This document shows positions 18,413 to 28,278 of a stretch of 28,278 nt of DNA, piece after piece. Each line of letters starts with the position of its first letter. Positions within the stretch are counted from its first letter, which is position 1. Both the position numbers and the translations under genes were made by a program. Where the stretch lies: assembly GCA_032718475.1 (NCBI GenBank), contig JAUCBJ010006052.1:1-28278 (forward strand), written 5' to 3'. The notes below the pieces were generated by a model that did no database searches, was not told the DNA's origin, and worked only from the letters and a program-made list of their open reading frames with translations. The DNA is from Nemertoderma westbladi. Taxonomy: Eukaryota; Xenacoelomorpha; Nemertodermatida; Nemertodermatidae.

Positions 18413-18611
18413 ATCCTACCTTAAAGATGTAAAAGATTTTTAATAATAGAGTAGTTTTATTGATAGTATTTAATATTGACATTTATTCATTTGATATCCA
18501 TATTTAAAAGCATTTCACAATTTGTAAACATAAATACTCCAATGAAATAAACTCTTAAGTTTTCAAATGATATTTAGCATTTATTCAATTTTCATTTATG
18601 TTTATCAACAG

Positions 18612-18782
18612 GTTTCTACGGCGCTTTTTAGAGCGTTGAGACATACAGTAAGTACCGTGATGTCAGCCAGCAGAAACATCCGTTTACTTCCTGTTGTAAG
18701 AGCTACTCGTCGGCGCGCTAGTGCAGTTGGCTGCACACGTATAGCCGACCGACTATTCCTAAGCAAACCTACAGTATGGTGA
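18612..18782 (+). other. Exon-like open segment at the insertion site of the 4.5-kb element
   Basis: A GC-richer stretch follows an acceptor-like TTTATCAACAG (about 18601-18611) and is open through FRALRHTVSTVMSASRNIRL and ATRRRASAVGCTRIADRLFL to KPTVW, stop. The last codons lie in the element. On the uninterrupted allele (AACCTACAGT joined to TCTAAC) the frame would read KPTV then TAA, so the insertion hits almost exactly at the frame's own stop. No domain was recognised, and the minus strand is open as well. It could be a host exon or chance. Confidence 0.25.
18766..18775. repeat. Target duplication, left copy (AACCTACAGT)
   Basis: AACCTACAGT is repeated exactly at 23276-23285. The flanking bases differ on both sides, so the duplication is exactly 10 bp. 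Confidence 0.85.
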
Positions 18783-18834
18783 TTCAAAAAATTAAAAAAT
18801 ATATATTTTTTTATTGCTCAAGTGAATTTTCCCA

Positions 18835-19125
18835 TTGCATTTCACCTCAAAACATTATATACAATTGTTTTTTCAAAAAATATTAAACTTAACACTAGAA
18901 AGCCAATGTCTCATTTTTGACACAAATCTGACTTTGACCATGCCTGACATGCTACAATTTCTACAAGTTCTACAAGCTCATGGAGTAAAAATTTTTTACA
19001 GCCATCCCTACTATGAAAATTTTAAAAAGTTACTAGAAAAGCCAGATGTGTTAAAAATTACACAAAGGCAAAATAGTGCCAATAAAGGCAATATTTCAAT
19101 TTCTGATGAGCCACTTATTCTGTAA
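18835..19125 (+). CDS. Open frame of unknown function inside the 4.5-kb element
   Basis: The 96-codon frame starts inside the left terminal repeat (MHFTSKHYIQ) and continues as CLIFDTNLTLTMPDMLQFLQ, then VLQAHGVKIFYSHPYYENFK and KLLEKPDVLK, ending at TAA 19123. Its composition looks more protein-like than the surrounding AT-rich DNA (amphipathic helices, few rare residues), but I recognise no domain. It could be the remnant of the element's own gene. Confidence 0.3.
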   Translation: MHFTSKHYIQLFFQKILNLTLESQCLIFDTNLTLTMPDMLQFLQVLQAHGVKIFYSHPYYENFKKLLEKPDVLKITQRQNSANKGNISISDEPLIL

Positions 19126-19619
19126 ATATGTCTAAATGGGTAGGTGAAAAATAAAAGCTAACTAAAAATACATATATATTTTTTTTTTTAATTTTAAATA
19201 TAATAAATATTACTTATAAATAGATTTAGGGGTAATTACTAATTTAGAATTCACTCAATTAAAATTCGGTCGACACCCCATAGGGAGTATCTATTGGAAA
19301 TTCTTTCTGCAAAATTTTGCTATATTTTGTTTAGAATTGTAGAAGATACATTTCCTACAGTAGTGTTTTTATAACATTCAAAATATACTATTGTTTACTT
19401 TGCCCAATGTTTGTTACTAGTTTCATTACTTTTTATGGTCCTCAAAATAATATTAGCTTGTCTGCTGTGTTCTTTACTATAGCCCTATAAAATCCGGTGC
19501 CCAAATGCTTTAGGGCATATAGTAGAATTGTGTAGAGTAGAGTTTTATAGAATTTATACATAATATTCCATACACTTAGATTTATATTAGATTTTATTTA
19601 GAATAAGATTTTTTGTAAA
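19126..19619. other. No recognisable gene
   Basis: AT-rich leader left of the piggyBac-type frame. It includes TTAA followed by AATTCGGTCGACACCCCATA (19259 on), which is not a recognised piggyBac end. Confidence 0.4.
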
Positions 19620-20398
19620 CCGACATGGATAATAGGAGCAACATTGGTATGTCTCTTCACGGGAGAGTCTATACCTCTGCAGATGATACAGGCAGCAGAC
19701 TCAGATTATTCTGGCGAGGATGAACTTTCGCCAGGAGATGATGGGGATGATTATGATGTACCTACCATCCAATCGAGAGTCTGATGATGATTTTGAGAAT
19801 ATCGACACCATAGAATTGCCTCCAGATGGAACTCCAGACAGCACTGACACTGACAAGGATGTTGAATCCGAACACTCAGGGTCAAAAGGAAAAAAAAGAT
19901 GAAAAAGAAGAAAGTCTTCCTCCTAATGAATCTTCAAATGGAACAAAATGGTTTACTGATTGTCCTATAACTGTGGAAACTAGTCACGTCAAAATGTACT
20001 CAAGAAGGCACCAGGTTAAAGCCATATGTTAATGCTAGGGTTGCCACAGAGTTAGATTCATGGGAAGAGTTTATTGACTCAACAGTCAACAATGTTGCAA
20101 AAAATATTTGATTATAGTAATGCATATCATCCCTCTGGTATGGAACCTATACCATTGGTAGAATTGAAAAAGTTTATTGCATTGCAATATGCCAGAGGTC
20201 TTTATAATCATCATATTCCTAGGGATTTACTTTGGAGTGAACAATATGGGATTCTGTTGTTTTGAAATACTATGTCTCGCAACAGGTATGAAGCCATTTC
20301 TAGAATTTTGGGATTTAATTTGAAAAGTAATCATTCGGAACAATCTGATGATCATTTCAAGCATATAAGGAGATATATTTGAAAGGTTTGTGGGGCGA
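19620..20398 (+). pseudogene. piggyBac-like transposase, N-terminal part, broken
   Basis: An acidic N-terminus (DSDYSGEDELSPGDDGDDYD, then DDDFENIDTIELPPDG and GSKGKKRKKKKK in shifted frames) is followed by ELDSWEEFIDSTVNNVAKNI and PIPLVELKKFIALQYARGLY. Then come RDLLWSEQYGI, stop, NTMSRNRYEAISRILGFNLK and SDDHFKHIRRYI, stop. 'ELKKFIAL...G..., LWS...G, MSRNRxxxIxRxL.F, D.F' is the diagnostic N-terminal half of piggyBac-family DDE transposases (DDE_Tnp_1_7). At least three frameshifts and two in-frame stops are visible. The catalytic half is missing: a LINE insertion follows directly at about 20400-20420. Confidence 0.85.
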
Positions 20399-20419
20399 GC
20401 CATGAAGTGAGTGAGCCTT

Positions 20420-21610
20420 AGCATAGGGGTACCATTAAGAAAGACAGGCATTTGGCTGTTATCTTTGTTGACTTCTTTATGGCCTTTGATTCAGTCTCTC
20501 GTTCACGTATGTTCAGCATACTTTCATTATATGGGATTCCTGATGAAATTATTGCAGCAATCAGATCAGTATACGATGGTTCGACTACATTTGTGTCTAC
20601 TGTTGATGGTGACACAGAACCATTTGAAGTATTATGGGGAGTCCTCCACGGAGACACACTTGCACCATTATTGTTCATAATTGTGGTTGACTATGTTCTA
20701 CGCATGTCCTTAGATCATCATAATGATGATGGGGTGATGGTAACTCCACCTACTGGTTCCAGAAGTCGAGGAAATCCTGACAGGTATCTAACTGATCTAG
20801 ACATTGCTAATGACTTAGGAGTATACTCAGAATCACTAGAGGGAGCCCAACAGCTCCTCAGCTCATTAGAACAGGCTGCTTCTAGTGTTGGTCTTTTTAT
20901 TAACTCCAAAAAGACCAAAATTTTGACAGGTAACTTTGAAAGTCCTCAGCAAGTCTGATCGGATGAGCATAAGCTCAAAAGATGGTATGCTTGAGCATGT
21001 GGATGACTTCTGTTACCTGGGATCAAGGATCCGGAAGTCAGGTGAGGACTTTCGAATATGTAAGGGAAAGGCATGGGCAGCCTTGAATAGGCTTTCCAGG
21101 ATTTGGAAGTCACCGAGAATTAATCGGAAACTTAAGGTACGATTATTTAGAGCAGCAGTAGTTCCAGTACTCCTCTATGGGAGTCCTTGCTGGGCTCTAA
21201 CTGCTGAGGACACCAAATCTCTGGATGGCACATTCATAAGAATGCTACGCCGGGTTCATTGTGTCAAGTACAATGCACACATCTCCAACCAGACACTATA
21301 TAACATTGGAGGTGTCTCATTGGTTCCCCCAAGCTTGACACTAGAACAAAATCGCCTCCGCTTTGCAGGACATTGCTTTCGCCGTGAGGACCAGCCAGTG
21401 CATAATCTTGTACTTTGGCAGCCTCATGGAGTGAATAAGCATGGTGGAAAGCCCATGACTTTCTTGAGACGCATCTTAAAGGACACTGGCCTTGAAGATG
21501 CGGATGATCTAGCAAATGTCATGGGTGATAGGAAGTTGTGGCGGTGCAATTTTGTCGATAAGCCGGCACAGCATTCTTAAAAATGCAGCTGCAATGCAGC
21601 TTGCCGATCC
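20420..21610 (+). mobile_element. 5'-truncated LINE, RT domain to 3' end
   Basis: Frame 20430-20958: RHLAVIFVDFFMAFDSVSRS (RT motif with the first catalytic D), then LWGVLHGDTLAPLLFIIVVD, then YLTDLDIANDLGVYSESLEG where the usual F-A-D-D box reads I-A-N-D, then SSVGLFINSKKTKIL. A frameshift near 20940 moves to frame 20936-21580 (VDDFCYLGSRIRKSGEDFRI, VPVLLYGSPCWALT, LRFAGHCFRRED, FVDKPAQHS, stop). The order is that of non-LTR retrotransposon pol, of the endonuclease-RT type common in cnidarians and molluscs. After the stop come AAAATGCAGCTGCAATGCAG and CCGATCCTAGTAAT. 5' truncation, active-site change and frameshift make it dead. The 3' end matches the minus-strand copy at 7513-7898. Confidence 0.9.
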
Positions 21611-22800
21611 TAGTAATTATGTTGATGGTGTCTACACAAACTAAAGAGACCATTGCGGATCGAATGAGCCATTTTTAATTCTGTGGGATAATTAGAAGCT
21701 CCTTTTTTTGTAATATTCCAATATCTCATTGATGCGCTAATGGTAAGTTGGAACTATCATATACCTTTTGAGCAATATCTCGAGAACTAATAATTTTTGT
21801 GTTGTTTTCATTGTGTCTATCCCCACTAAAATGCTGTTTGCGATTCAAATGAGACAAATATGAGGCATTTACGATCAACAGAAGTGAAAAATTGAGCAGC
21901 TCTTAAATTTGTACCTTGTAATTGTTCTTTATGTGACTGGAGTCAATATACAATATAACGGCACAATTTCCTGAACATTATATATATATATATATACAAT
22001 ATATACACATATAAGTTTGGCAATCAAAATTTGTATTTTTGAATTATAAATTTGAATACTTAATCTGATATCAAATCGACTGCTTTTATGAAACAACTAA
22101 ATTTCATTTGACAATAATAAGATAGAAAAGGGATGTCTGGTGCATTGACACATAATGACACAATAGCAGAATAAGGAGACACAAGCGAAAATAGTTTGAT
22201 TAGTGAAAGTAGTAATTTGAACTCAAATTGGTGATTGCGAAAAATATTGATGTGCTAGGTCCAATGTGAAAATAAATTTAGAATCTGCATTATAGAATTA
22301 TGTATGATTCATTCATATGAACAAAACTCATTCCAGTCATTACCGTATGCGCGCAGGGCACCACCCGCTGAACTCAAACACCAATGCAATACAGTATAAT
22401 AAAAGATGTATTATTTGTTTGAAAGTGTGTCATGCAGCATATCATTTGATAGAGAATTACAAATTGCACATAAATAATGCGCATAAATATTTCTAAGCCC
22501 AAGCATAAGCTTATTTGGATTTATCGCGATAACCCACTCTATCGCAAAATATCGCCAAATTGCGAAAATACAAAAGCTCGTTGGGCAACCCCTAGATATC
22601 AATATTTATGGCTAAATATTGGCATGGGTTTGTTTTATAACCTCTTCCATCAAATGGAAAACGTCCCCATATGAATTTCAAAAATTCGATTTTTATGAAG
22701 GTACCTATTGTCCTGTCACCTTCACATAAACTTACATTATTACACTTACGATTCCATTCGCCAATCACACTTATGTCAATATTGGGCCTACTGAACTGTG
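21611..22800. other. Interior of the 4.5-kb element, non-coding
   Basis: No gene was recognised. ATATCTCGAGAACTAATAAT lies at about 21775. A possible lone copy of the dispersed core (AATGCTGTTTGCGATTCAAA followed by TGAGAC) is near 21835. An (AT)n microsatellite lies near 21985. The catalytic half of the piggyBac transposase is not found here, so it was deleted before or after the LINE insertion. Confidence 0.4.
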
Positions 22801-23100
22801 TCTGTACCACCCCTATATTTCAACTCATATAATTAAATTTTGTGTTAATAACTTCACATTCACAAGATTAACTACTTGGGGGCTGGATATAATAAATCTA
22901 ACACCTAAAACATGACAACTGAAAAAAAAAGTTAATATGACAATTTTTCCGAATTTTCAAGTTTTTGAAAAATAGTGAGTATATCTGTACCACTCTTATG
23001 CATCAACTCAATCAAAAAATTTTCATAAGTAAATCTTCACAATCACCATATGATTAAATTAAACTACTTGAGGACTGCAAATTTCACATTTGAAAATTTC
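22801..23100 (+). repeat. Divergent ~183-bp tandem repeat, two units
   Basis: TCTGTACCACCCCTATATTT.. at 22801 and TCTGTACCACTCTTATGCAT.. at 22984 start two diverged copies. Each contains TCAACTCA, CTTCACA and then TTAACTACTTGGGGGCTGGA or TTAAACTACTTGAGGACTGC. The last block resembles the core of the repeats at 4390-4800 and 26261-26660. Confidence 0.7.
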
Positions 23101-23285
23101 AGGTCGAAGTGCAAATAAAAGTAGGCGGTAGGTGCTGCGTCATTTTACAAAATGTATCATCCCTTAAGTTTAATATTTTTTGAAAAAATTTGTATATAAT
23201 GTTTTGAGGTGAAATACAATGGGAAAATTCACTTGAGCAATGAAAATAAGAAAAAAGTGTTTTTTGAATCACCCTAACCTACAGT

Positions 23286-24318
23286 CTAACACTTGAACTC
23301 TGTGTAAAAAGGAATGTATCCCTAGATGTTCCAATCATTTATCAATCTTCCAATCGTTTATCAATGTTCCAATCGTTTTGGCATACGCAACGCATGCCTA
23401 TAAACCATAACAACAATGTTATATTATAGGCCTACTGACTAGGCTAATGTCACCTGCTGACATCGGCTGCTAGCTTTCTCTTCTAATACTGTTGGTATAA
23501 TAACCCTCACATGATTTCACCCATTTTCTCCATTCCTTACAGCGTTTGGAACACTTTGTCTCTCTACCTACCATCTAAAGTAAGTGAAAAAAAAACCCTT
23601 ACTAGTTCGACCCCTATCTCCCTATCTCCATTCCTTACATTATTTCAACGTCCAATCAAATAATAGTTTATTAACCAATCCCAAGCACCAATTCGTTATG
23701 GTGTTCCTACTGGTGTAAGGATTGGGAATACATGTAAGGGTAGACTAATTCAGCCACATAAAGACATATGGTACCAGTCCAGTAGGCGTCATTCAGTCAT
23801 TATATATATATTCATTATGCATTCCCTATCTTCTTTCTGGCTTTCCCATGGTGTTACCTGGTTACCGCTGTACCTGTCAGCAAGTACATATGTATGTACA
23901 TGGCAGCATGGTACACCTGTACACCACTCAACCACTACACAAACAATCTCCTCCACCACAACCATTATCAGATTATTACAGTATTAGGCCATAGGTACGA
24001 ATTACAGTATTAGAAGTTTAACCTTCACTCTCCATGTCTTCTGTCTGCAGTTCTGTGAAATTTAATGTTGGAATAACCGGCAGCTCGGAATCTAAACTGC
24101 CAGCAGCAGCAGGCATTGAGGGCAGGCCGGCTGGTAGTTCTGCAGGTTCGACTGGTATGGTAATACTCTCTGACTGTCAACTGTTCTGCTGGTGTATTGA
24201 CAATTGATGTGCAGCTGTGCAGGGTAGTGGTACCGACCGCTATTTATAACAGTCGGACAGTTCAGCAGTTTAATGGTGTAATTCGGTAACCAGGCTGCCA
24301 GTCTTATAGATGTAACTC
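23286..24318. other. Non-coding; short 19-bp tandem at 23329-23380
   Basis: TTCCAATCGTTTATCAATG occurs about 2.5 times in tandem near 23329-23380. The rest shows no gene. TAGGCCTACTGACTAGGC near 23430 and CCATTCCTTACAG near 23540 (acceptor-like) are not tied to any exon I can support. Confidence 0.45.
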
Positions 24319-24567
24319 TTGGGCCAATGCACTGCTTCTTTATCACATAGCAATGAGAATATCACCAAAGTTACAGTTGGCTTCAAGTCAACAATTCTCA
24401 AGAATGTGGCAGAAAAGGTCTTTCCTGGCCACCCAAATTATAAATTCATAGAAGCATTTGCTTTCATTCAACACACAGTATACATCATACACATTAAAAA
24501 CTGGATAAAAAGTCGCTCTACAATTTCACATAGAAAGTACCTGAGGGGCAGGCCACTGAGTTTTTAG
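24319..24567 (+). CDS. Open frame of unknown function, doubtful
   Basis: The 82-codon frame reads NENITKVTVGFKSTILKNVA and EKVFPGHPNYKFIEAFAFIQ before becoming lysine/serine rich. A second piece in another frame (about 24568-24650: FLGEESIKQVKNAILTSMIG, NELAVLQIL) looks collinear, as does KEKALITMIFSVNKYCFSRQ (24740-24805). Together they could be a decayed gene of about 200 codons, but no domain was recognised and chance is possible. Confidence 0.25.
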   Translation: MGQCTASLSHSNENITKVTVGFKSTILKNVAEKVFPGHPNYKFIEAFAFIQHTVYIIHIKNWIKSRSTISHRKYLRGRPLSF

Positions 24568-24899
24568 GAGAGGAGTCAATCAAGCAAGTAAAGAATGCAA
24601 TCCTGACGAGCATGATTGGAAACGAGCTTGCCGTGCTTCAGATTCTGTAAAGATTCATTCATTCAGATTCGGTAAAGAAAGCTGTACATAATAGAATCGA
24701 CTTCCAAACAACCAAATATACTCCTCGCAATGCAGACCCAATGAATAAAGAAAAGGCTTTAATAACAATGATATTTAGTGTAAATAAATACTGCTTCTCA
24801 AGACAGCGGAGTGCTATAGAATGTCTTAGTGGGAAAAAAATGAATATAACAATGGAAACTATTTTCAATATTGCTTCAACAAATCAAAAAATCTTATGA

Positions 24900-26250
24900 G
24901 CAATCCCTTTCTTAAAGGGTAGAATTTGACATCAATCAAGTCTATGCTTATTGTTTTCAATAAGACAGACTGAAGAATCCTCACTAATTTAAAAGTCGAA
25001 CAAATTGGAGAGGTTATTGTGGATCTATCTCATAGAGGATAACAATCTATCACATTGGTATGATATACTAAAAACTGCCAAAAGAAAACAATATTATATA
25101 CATATATAATATATGATATATAATATTATAACCTCACTGAAGATCCGGATGAATAAGAATGGTCTATTTAGGTTCTACATGCATTTGGAGTAATTTGGGA
25201 TCAATAAAAACACTTATTTCTGTCATCATAAATTAATAATTACTTTTGAAATGGTAGCTCATTGTTTAGTATAATTTTATTCATATATACCGGTATATAA
25301 ATATTTATCTTAGGTATATAAAAAAACCCGACTTGAGGGTCAAGTGTCACTTTTAAAGTTATATATATAAGAGAAGCGCAATTTAATTGTGGTTCAGATG
25401 TAACAACAACCATTTCGTTTCAATCATCCGTTCAAAAATTCTTAATCAAAGAGTGTAATTGAATTAAGAAAAATTTTGATGATACGAATTATAAATATCT
25501 CTATAAAGGTAAAAAAACAGCATCACAAATAAGATTGATCTTAGTGTGCTCTATTCTATATGGATGGATATATATATTTATATGGATGGCTCTATATGGA
25601 TATATTCGATGGATGAGCTTTAGGCCCAAAACATTTCCGATTAAATGATATTGACAATGGTCTGAATCTACTTTTAAAATGTGGGGCGAGCCAGTATTAG
25701 GTTGGCATCCATCAAGGTTACCTAGAAAATAAAAGAAAGTCTAACAGATCAGCCACAGCCACTGGTATTGCAATATTTCTACAATCTGTGATTTTCACTG
25801 TTTTGAAATACCAAAAATGTGATTTTAGGGTTCCAATTAGCAGATTAGGGTTAGAACGAGGGTTCCAGATAGGGTTGGAGGTAAAACACTTCTTGTCTAG
25901 GGTTTCAATTGCAAAATTACTAAATAACACTATTATACCTGGTTGTGGCAGATCTGCAAGATCTGTCTCTAATGTCCTGTAGACTAACTAATTATTGCAT
26001 GCACATGCAAGAGGGTCATTTTAGAATTTTTTTTGTAATTCTTCTGTATCATTGAGTCATGTTTGTTGGGAAAACGGAGATTTCATGACTTTAACAAAAA
26101 TATAAGTGGCTATCCAATAGAACAAACAAATGGAATTTACATGGCTATGTTAGTTTTCGTGCTGTGGTCCCTTTCTGTCACCCTTCTCCAGTATTTTTCA
26201 AGCGAAAATTTTCAAAGCTTTTATGGCTAATTAAAATTAATTTATTTGCG
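24900..26250. other. No recognisable gene
   Basis: AT-rich DNA with TA-palindromes (25085-25125), repeated TATATGGATGG words near 25560-25600, and TTAGGGTT-like words near 25830-25900. Nothing here supports a gene call. Confidence 0.4.
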
Positions 26251-26260
26251 ATATGTAGCG

Positions 26261-26660
26261 GCGTTTTTGGACACTGATCACACTTATAGAACTCAAATAT
26301 AACATAATAATTTATAGTAATTATTCATAGTAATTTTGAATTGGCCCTCTGAGGGATGAAAAAAACAAGTATTGAAAATGTGATAAATGAAAAATCACCG
26401 CAAAATCAAATTGATTTTAATACCATTTTTCATTTATGTTTTTTGGGATGCTGATTACGAATATGACACTGACATATATCGTACATTGTTGATTAGAGCA
26501 TTTTTGGCATGTGGCATGAAAAATACAAGTAGCACAAATTTGATAATCAAAAATTGTTTAAAAAAGTTTAAAAAAAAAAAATTTTTAGACATTATGGGTT
26601 TTCTGGGATGCTGATCACGAATATGACACTCAAAAATATCGTATTATCTAACCAAATTCG
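26261..26660 (+). repeat. Divergent ~160-177-bp tandem repeat, three units
   Basis: The cores GTTTTTGGACACTGATCACA (CTGAT at 26274), TTTTGGGATGCTGATTACGA (26451) and TTCTGGGATGCTGATCACGA (26611) are spaced 177 and 160 bp. The last two continue ATATGACACT and end in TATCGTA. A reverse-orientation core (TATCAGCGACCTTGAAAA) lies at 26741. Between cores there are only AT-rich diverged arms. It belongs to the same loose family as 4390-4800 and 22801-23100. Confidence 0.8.
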
Positions 26661-26890
26661 ATTTATGCCGTTTTAAATTTTTTGCCTCTTATATTTTTTG
26701 TCCCACTGGACAAGCACCAAAAATGATAGTTTTGTATCGTTATCAGCGACCTTGAAAAGCAGTATAGCTTTAGAATTAAATATTTCATATACCGTATAAA
26801 ATGTAGAGTCAACATGGCACTGCAGGACATACCAATGCACTGTGTTATTAGCACATGGTATTGTTGGCCTTGGATCATCATGGTACTTTA

Positions 26891-26958
26891 TTGAATATAA
26901 TTAACCATCATGGCATGGCCAAAATTGAATATAATTAACCATCATGGCATGGCCAAAC
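26891..26958. repeat. 34-bp tandem duplication
   Basis: TTGAATATAATTAACCATCA followed by TGGCATGGCCAAA occurs at 26891-26924 and 26925-26958, nearly identical. Further CATCATGGCATGG words nearby (27010) suggest older copies. Confidence 0.9.
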
Positions 26959-27229
26959 CATGGGCATTGTAGGGAAAGACATGGCAATGTAAGTTATTAA
27001 CAATTGAGCATCATGGCATGGGTCGTCAAGGCACAGCATAATGAATTCTTGCCAACACAAAAATATCAGGTTAGTTCAAAGTTAGCTTGCTGACGATCCT
27101 AGTTTGTGAGTCCAATGGAATCAGATTTAAGAGATTTACAACAAAATATCTGGATTTAATTTAATACCTTCAATTCAAAATGTATTACAAATTAATAATT
27201 TATTAATTTGGCATAAATTGATTGACAAG

Positions 27230-28278
27230 GTATTCAGTTCTATTTACACTACAAATATTAAAATGCAAATCAAATCCAAATAAAAACAAGTAAAAAGTAC
27301 AACCTTTCAATTATTACTGAGGGTACTATAAACTATAATACGGGCATGGCTGGCTACCCACATAAAAAAAAATGCAAATCCATGCGCTACTTTAGTAATA
27401 ACAATAATCCCCAAATATAAACAAATTAAACAAACTTATAGTAACTATAATATTTTTGCATATCATATAATTATAAAAATATTATTTTTCGAAAGTATTC
27501 AGATCGAGTTAGTATCTATTTATACTGCAAATAATGAATATGCATTTAGTGTTATTATTATATTACATATTAGTGTTCAAATGGGAACAGACTTTTCGGG
27601 ATCGGGATTATCACTCTCGGAATCCCGTTTTTCGCGATCGGGATTGAATTTCGACTAAATTCCTTAAAGTTATTAGTATATGTGGTGGGTTTTTGGTAAC
27701 ACTCACTTAATCTTACAGTTCTGGAATATTAGTAAGATAAAGTTATATCGAAATTATTTTGCAATCGATTACTAGATGGTTTACTGACATACAAATTCGA
27801 TATAATCAAAATATTTCCGTTCTGCTGGAACAAATTATTAGATATTCAACAAATTTACTTACTACATATATATTTCGGCATATATATATTTATATACCAA
27901 AAAAAGTTGGGACCCTGGAATAGCATTTTTCACCAGGATCCTGGGTTTTTGGGATCGGGATCCCATTTAATAGACTGTAATTTATATCCAATTGAGAAAT
28001 AAAAATACAAACCTTACAATATATCCAATTAAGAAATAAAAAGACAAACTTTATATCCAATTAAGAAATAAATATACAAACTTTTTATATCCAATTAATA
28101 AATAAAAATACAAACTTTCAATTATATTGCTGAGAAGGTAATAAACTAAAATGGCAACTAAAGGGTAAACTGTGAAAAAAAACATGCAAATTCATCCAAT
28201 GAGTAACAATTTATCTGTGTATACTACAAAACAATTTGAAATTCACAGCTGAAAACGACTCACGATCTGTGTATGATG
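27230..28278. repeat. Diverged repeated modules at the right edge
   Basis: CAACCTTTCAATTATTACTG ... AAAAATGCAAATCCAT (about 27300-27385) matches CAAACTTTCAATTATATTGC ... AACATGCAAATTCAT (about 28110-28195). CTATTTACACTACAAATATT (27240) resembles CTATTTATACTGCAAATAAT (27517) and GTGTATACTACAAAACAATT (28217). Between them lie GGGATCGGGATT-type words (27600-27650 and 27950). No gene was seen. Confidence 0.55.
27984..28118. repeat. Tandem repeat of ~34 bp, four units
   Basis: ATATCCAATTAAGAAATAAA + ATACAAACTT repeats with starts at 27984, 28021, 28053 and 28087 (spacings 37, 32 and 34). Confidence 0.9.

Larger units (their letters stand above)
18776..23275. mobile_element. 4.5-kb element with ~115-bp terminal inverted repeats
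   Basis: The left end ATGGTGATTCAAAAAA ... TTGCTCAAGTGAATTTTCCC ATTGCATTTCACCTCAAAAC ATTATATACAA ... (18776-18895) is the reverse complement, with mismatches, of 23165-23275 (rc AGGGTGATTCAAAAAA...). A perfect 10-bp duplication flanks it. Long TIRs plus 9-11 bp duplications suit Mutator-like elements, but no MULE transposase was recognised. The interior holds a frame at 18835-19125 of unknown function, a piggyBac transposase remnant, a LINE insertion and a 183-bp tandem repeat. It is either a composite or a non-autonomous element that accumulated insertions. Confidence 0.75.

Noticed and set aside
20411-20680. Alternative frames across the RT region on both strands
   Set aside because: The frame carrying VIFVDF..AFDSV and the downstream RT motifs is the coding one.
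25605-25645. Hammerhead-ribozyme-like GGATGAGCTTTAGGCCCAAAAC
   Set aside because: The core would need CTGATGA and GAAA. Here it reads GGATGA and CAAA, and no stem I or III was found.
25830-25910. TTAGGGTT-like words suggesting interstitial telomere repeat
   Set aside because: The words are irregular and few, with no run of perfect TTAGGG units.

Overview
The window looks like repeat-rich nuclear DNA from an invertebrate animal. It is AT-rich and has no bacterial-style operons. Its coding remnants are eukaryotic transposons: non-LTR retrotransposons, hAT, piggyBac and pogo types, plus large unnamed 'repetitive ORF' families common in invertebrate genomes. One remnant still has a GT/AG intron layout. 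I cannot name the species. I found no intact host gene, no rRNA or tRNA, and no CRISPR array. Nearly every open frame is either a broken transposon gene or chance.

Layout. (1) 1-2886: two ~620-bp direct repeats flank an 81-bp minisatellite that decays toward its right side. (2) 2887-3442: a stretch ending in a hAT-type terminus. (3) 3443-3786 and 6969-7266: two direct copies of a segment carrying a TTAA/CCCTTT piggyBac-type terminus. Between them lie a ~162-bp tandem repeat (4390-4800), a pogo-type DNA-binding fragment (5171-5566) and a degraded PIN-nuclease-like gene (5698-6776). (4) 7218-8768: a probable piggyBac-like element with a left terminus, an inserted LINE fragment on the minus strand, and the transposase cysteine-rich C-terminus. 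(5) 9520-10110: a broken ORF of an invertebrate repetitive family, with an exact 87-bp internal duplication. (6) 10398-11320: palindromes, a 22-bp satellite and a fold-back MITE. (7) 11321-13280: the 3' part of a CR1/Jockey-like LINE. (8) 13361-17475: a degraded multi-exon transposase-like gene, split by a nested hAT element (14143-15667) with a perfect 8-bp target duplication. (9) 17914-18412: poly-C tracts and a fragment of a retroelement C-terminal nuclease domain. (10) 18776-23275: a 4.5-kb element with ~115-bp terminal inverted repeats and an exact 10-bp target duplication. It contains a broken piggyBac transposase and a 5'-truncated LINE. (11) 23286-28278: mostly non-coding DNA with several short tandem repeats.

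The most interesting signal is a divergent core resembling GGGnnGCTGATnnCGAAT. It recurs in tandem repeats of ~160-183 bp at three sites (4390-4800, 22801-23100, 26261-26660), with single matches near 9010-9060, 21829-21860 and 26735-26757. It occurs on both strands and is not explained by any transposon recognised here. The nested insertions also allow relative dating of events.
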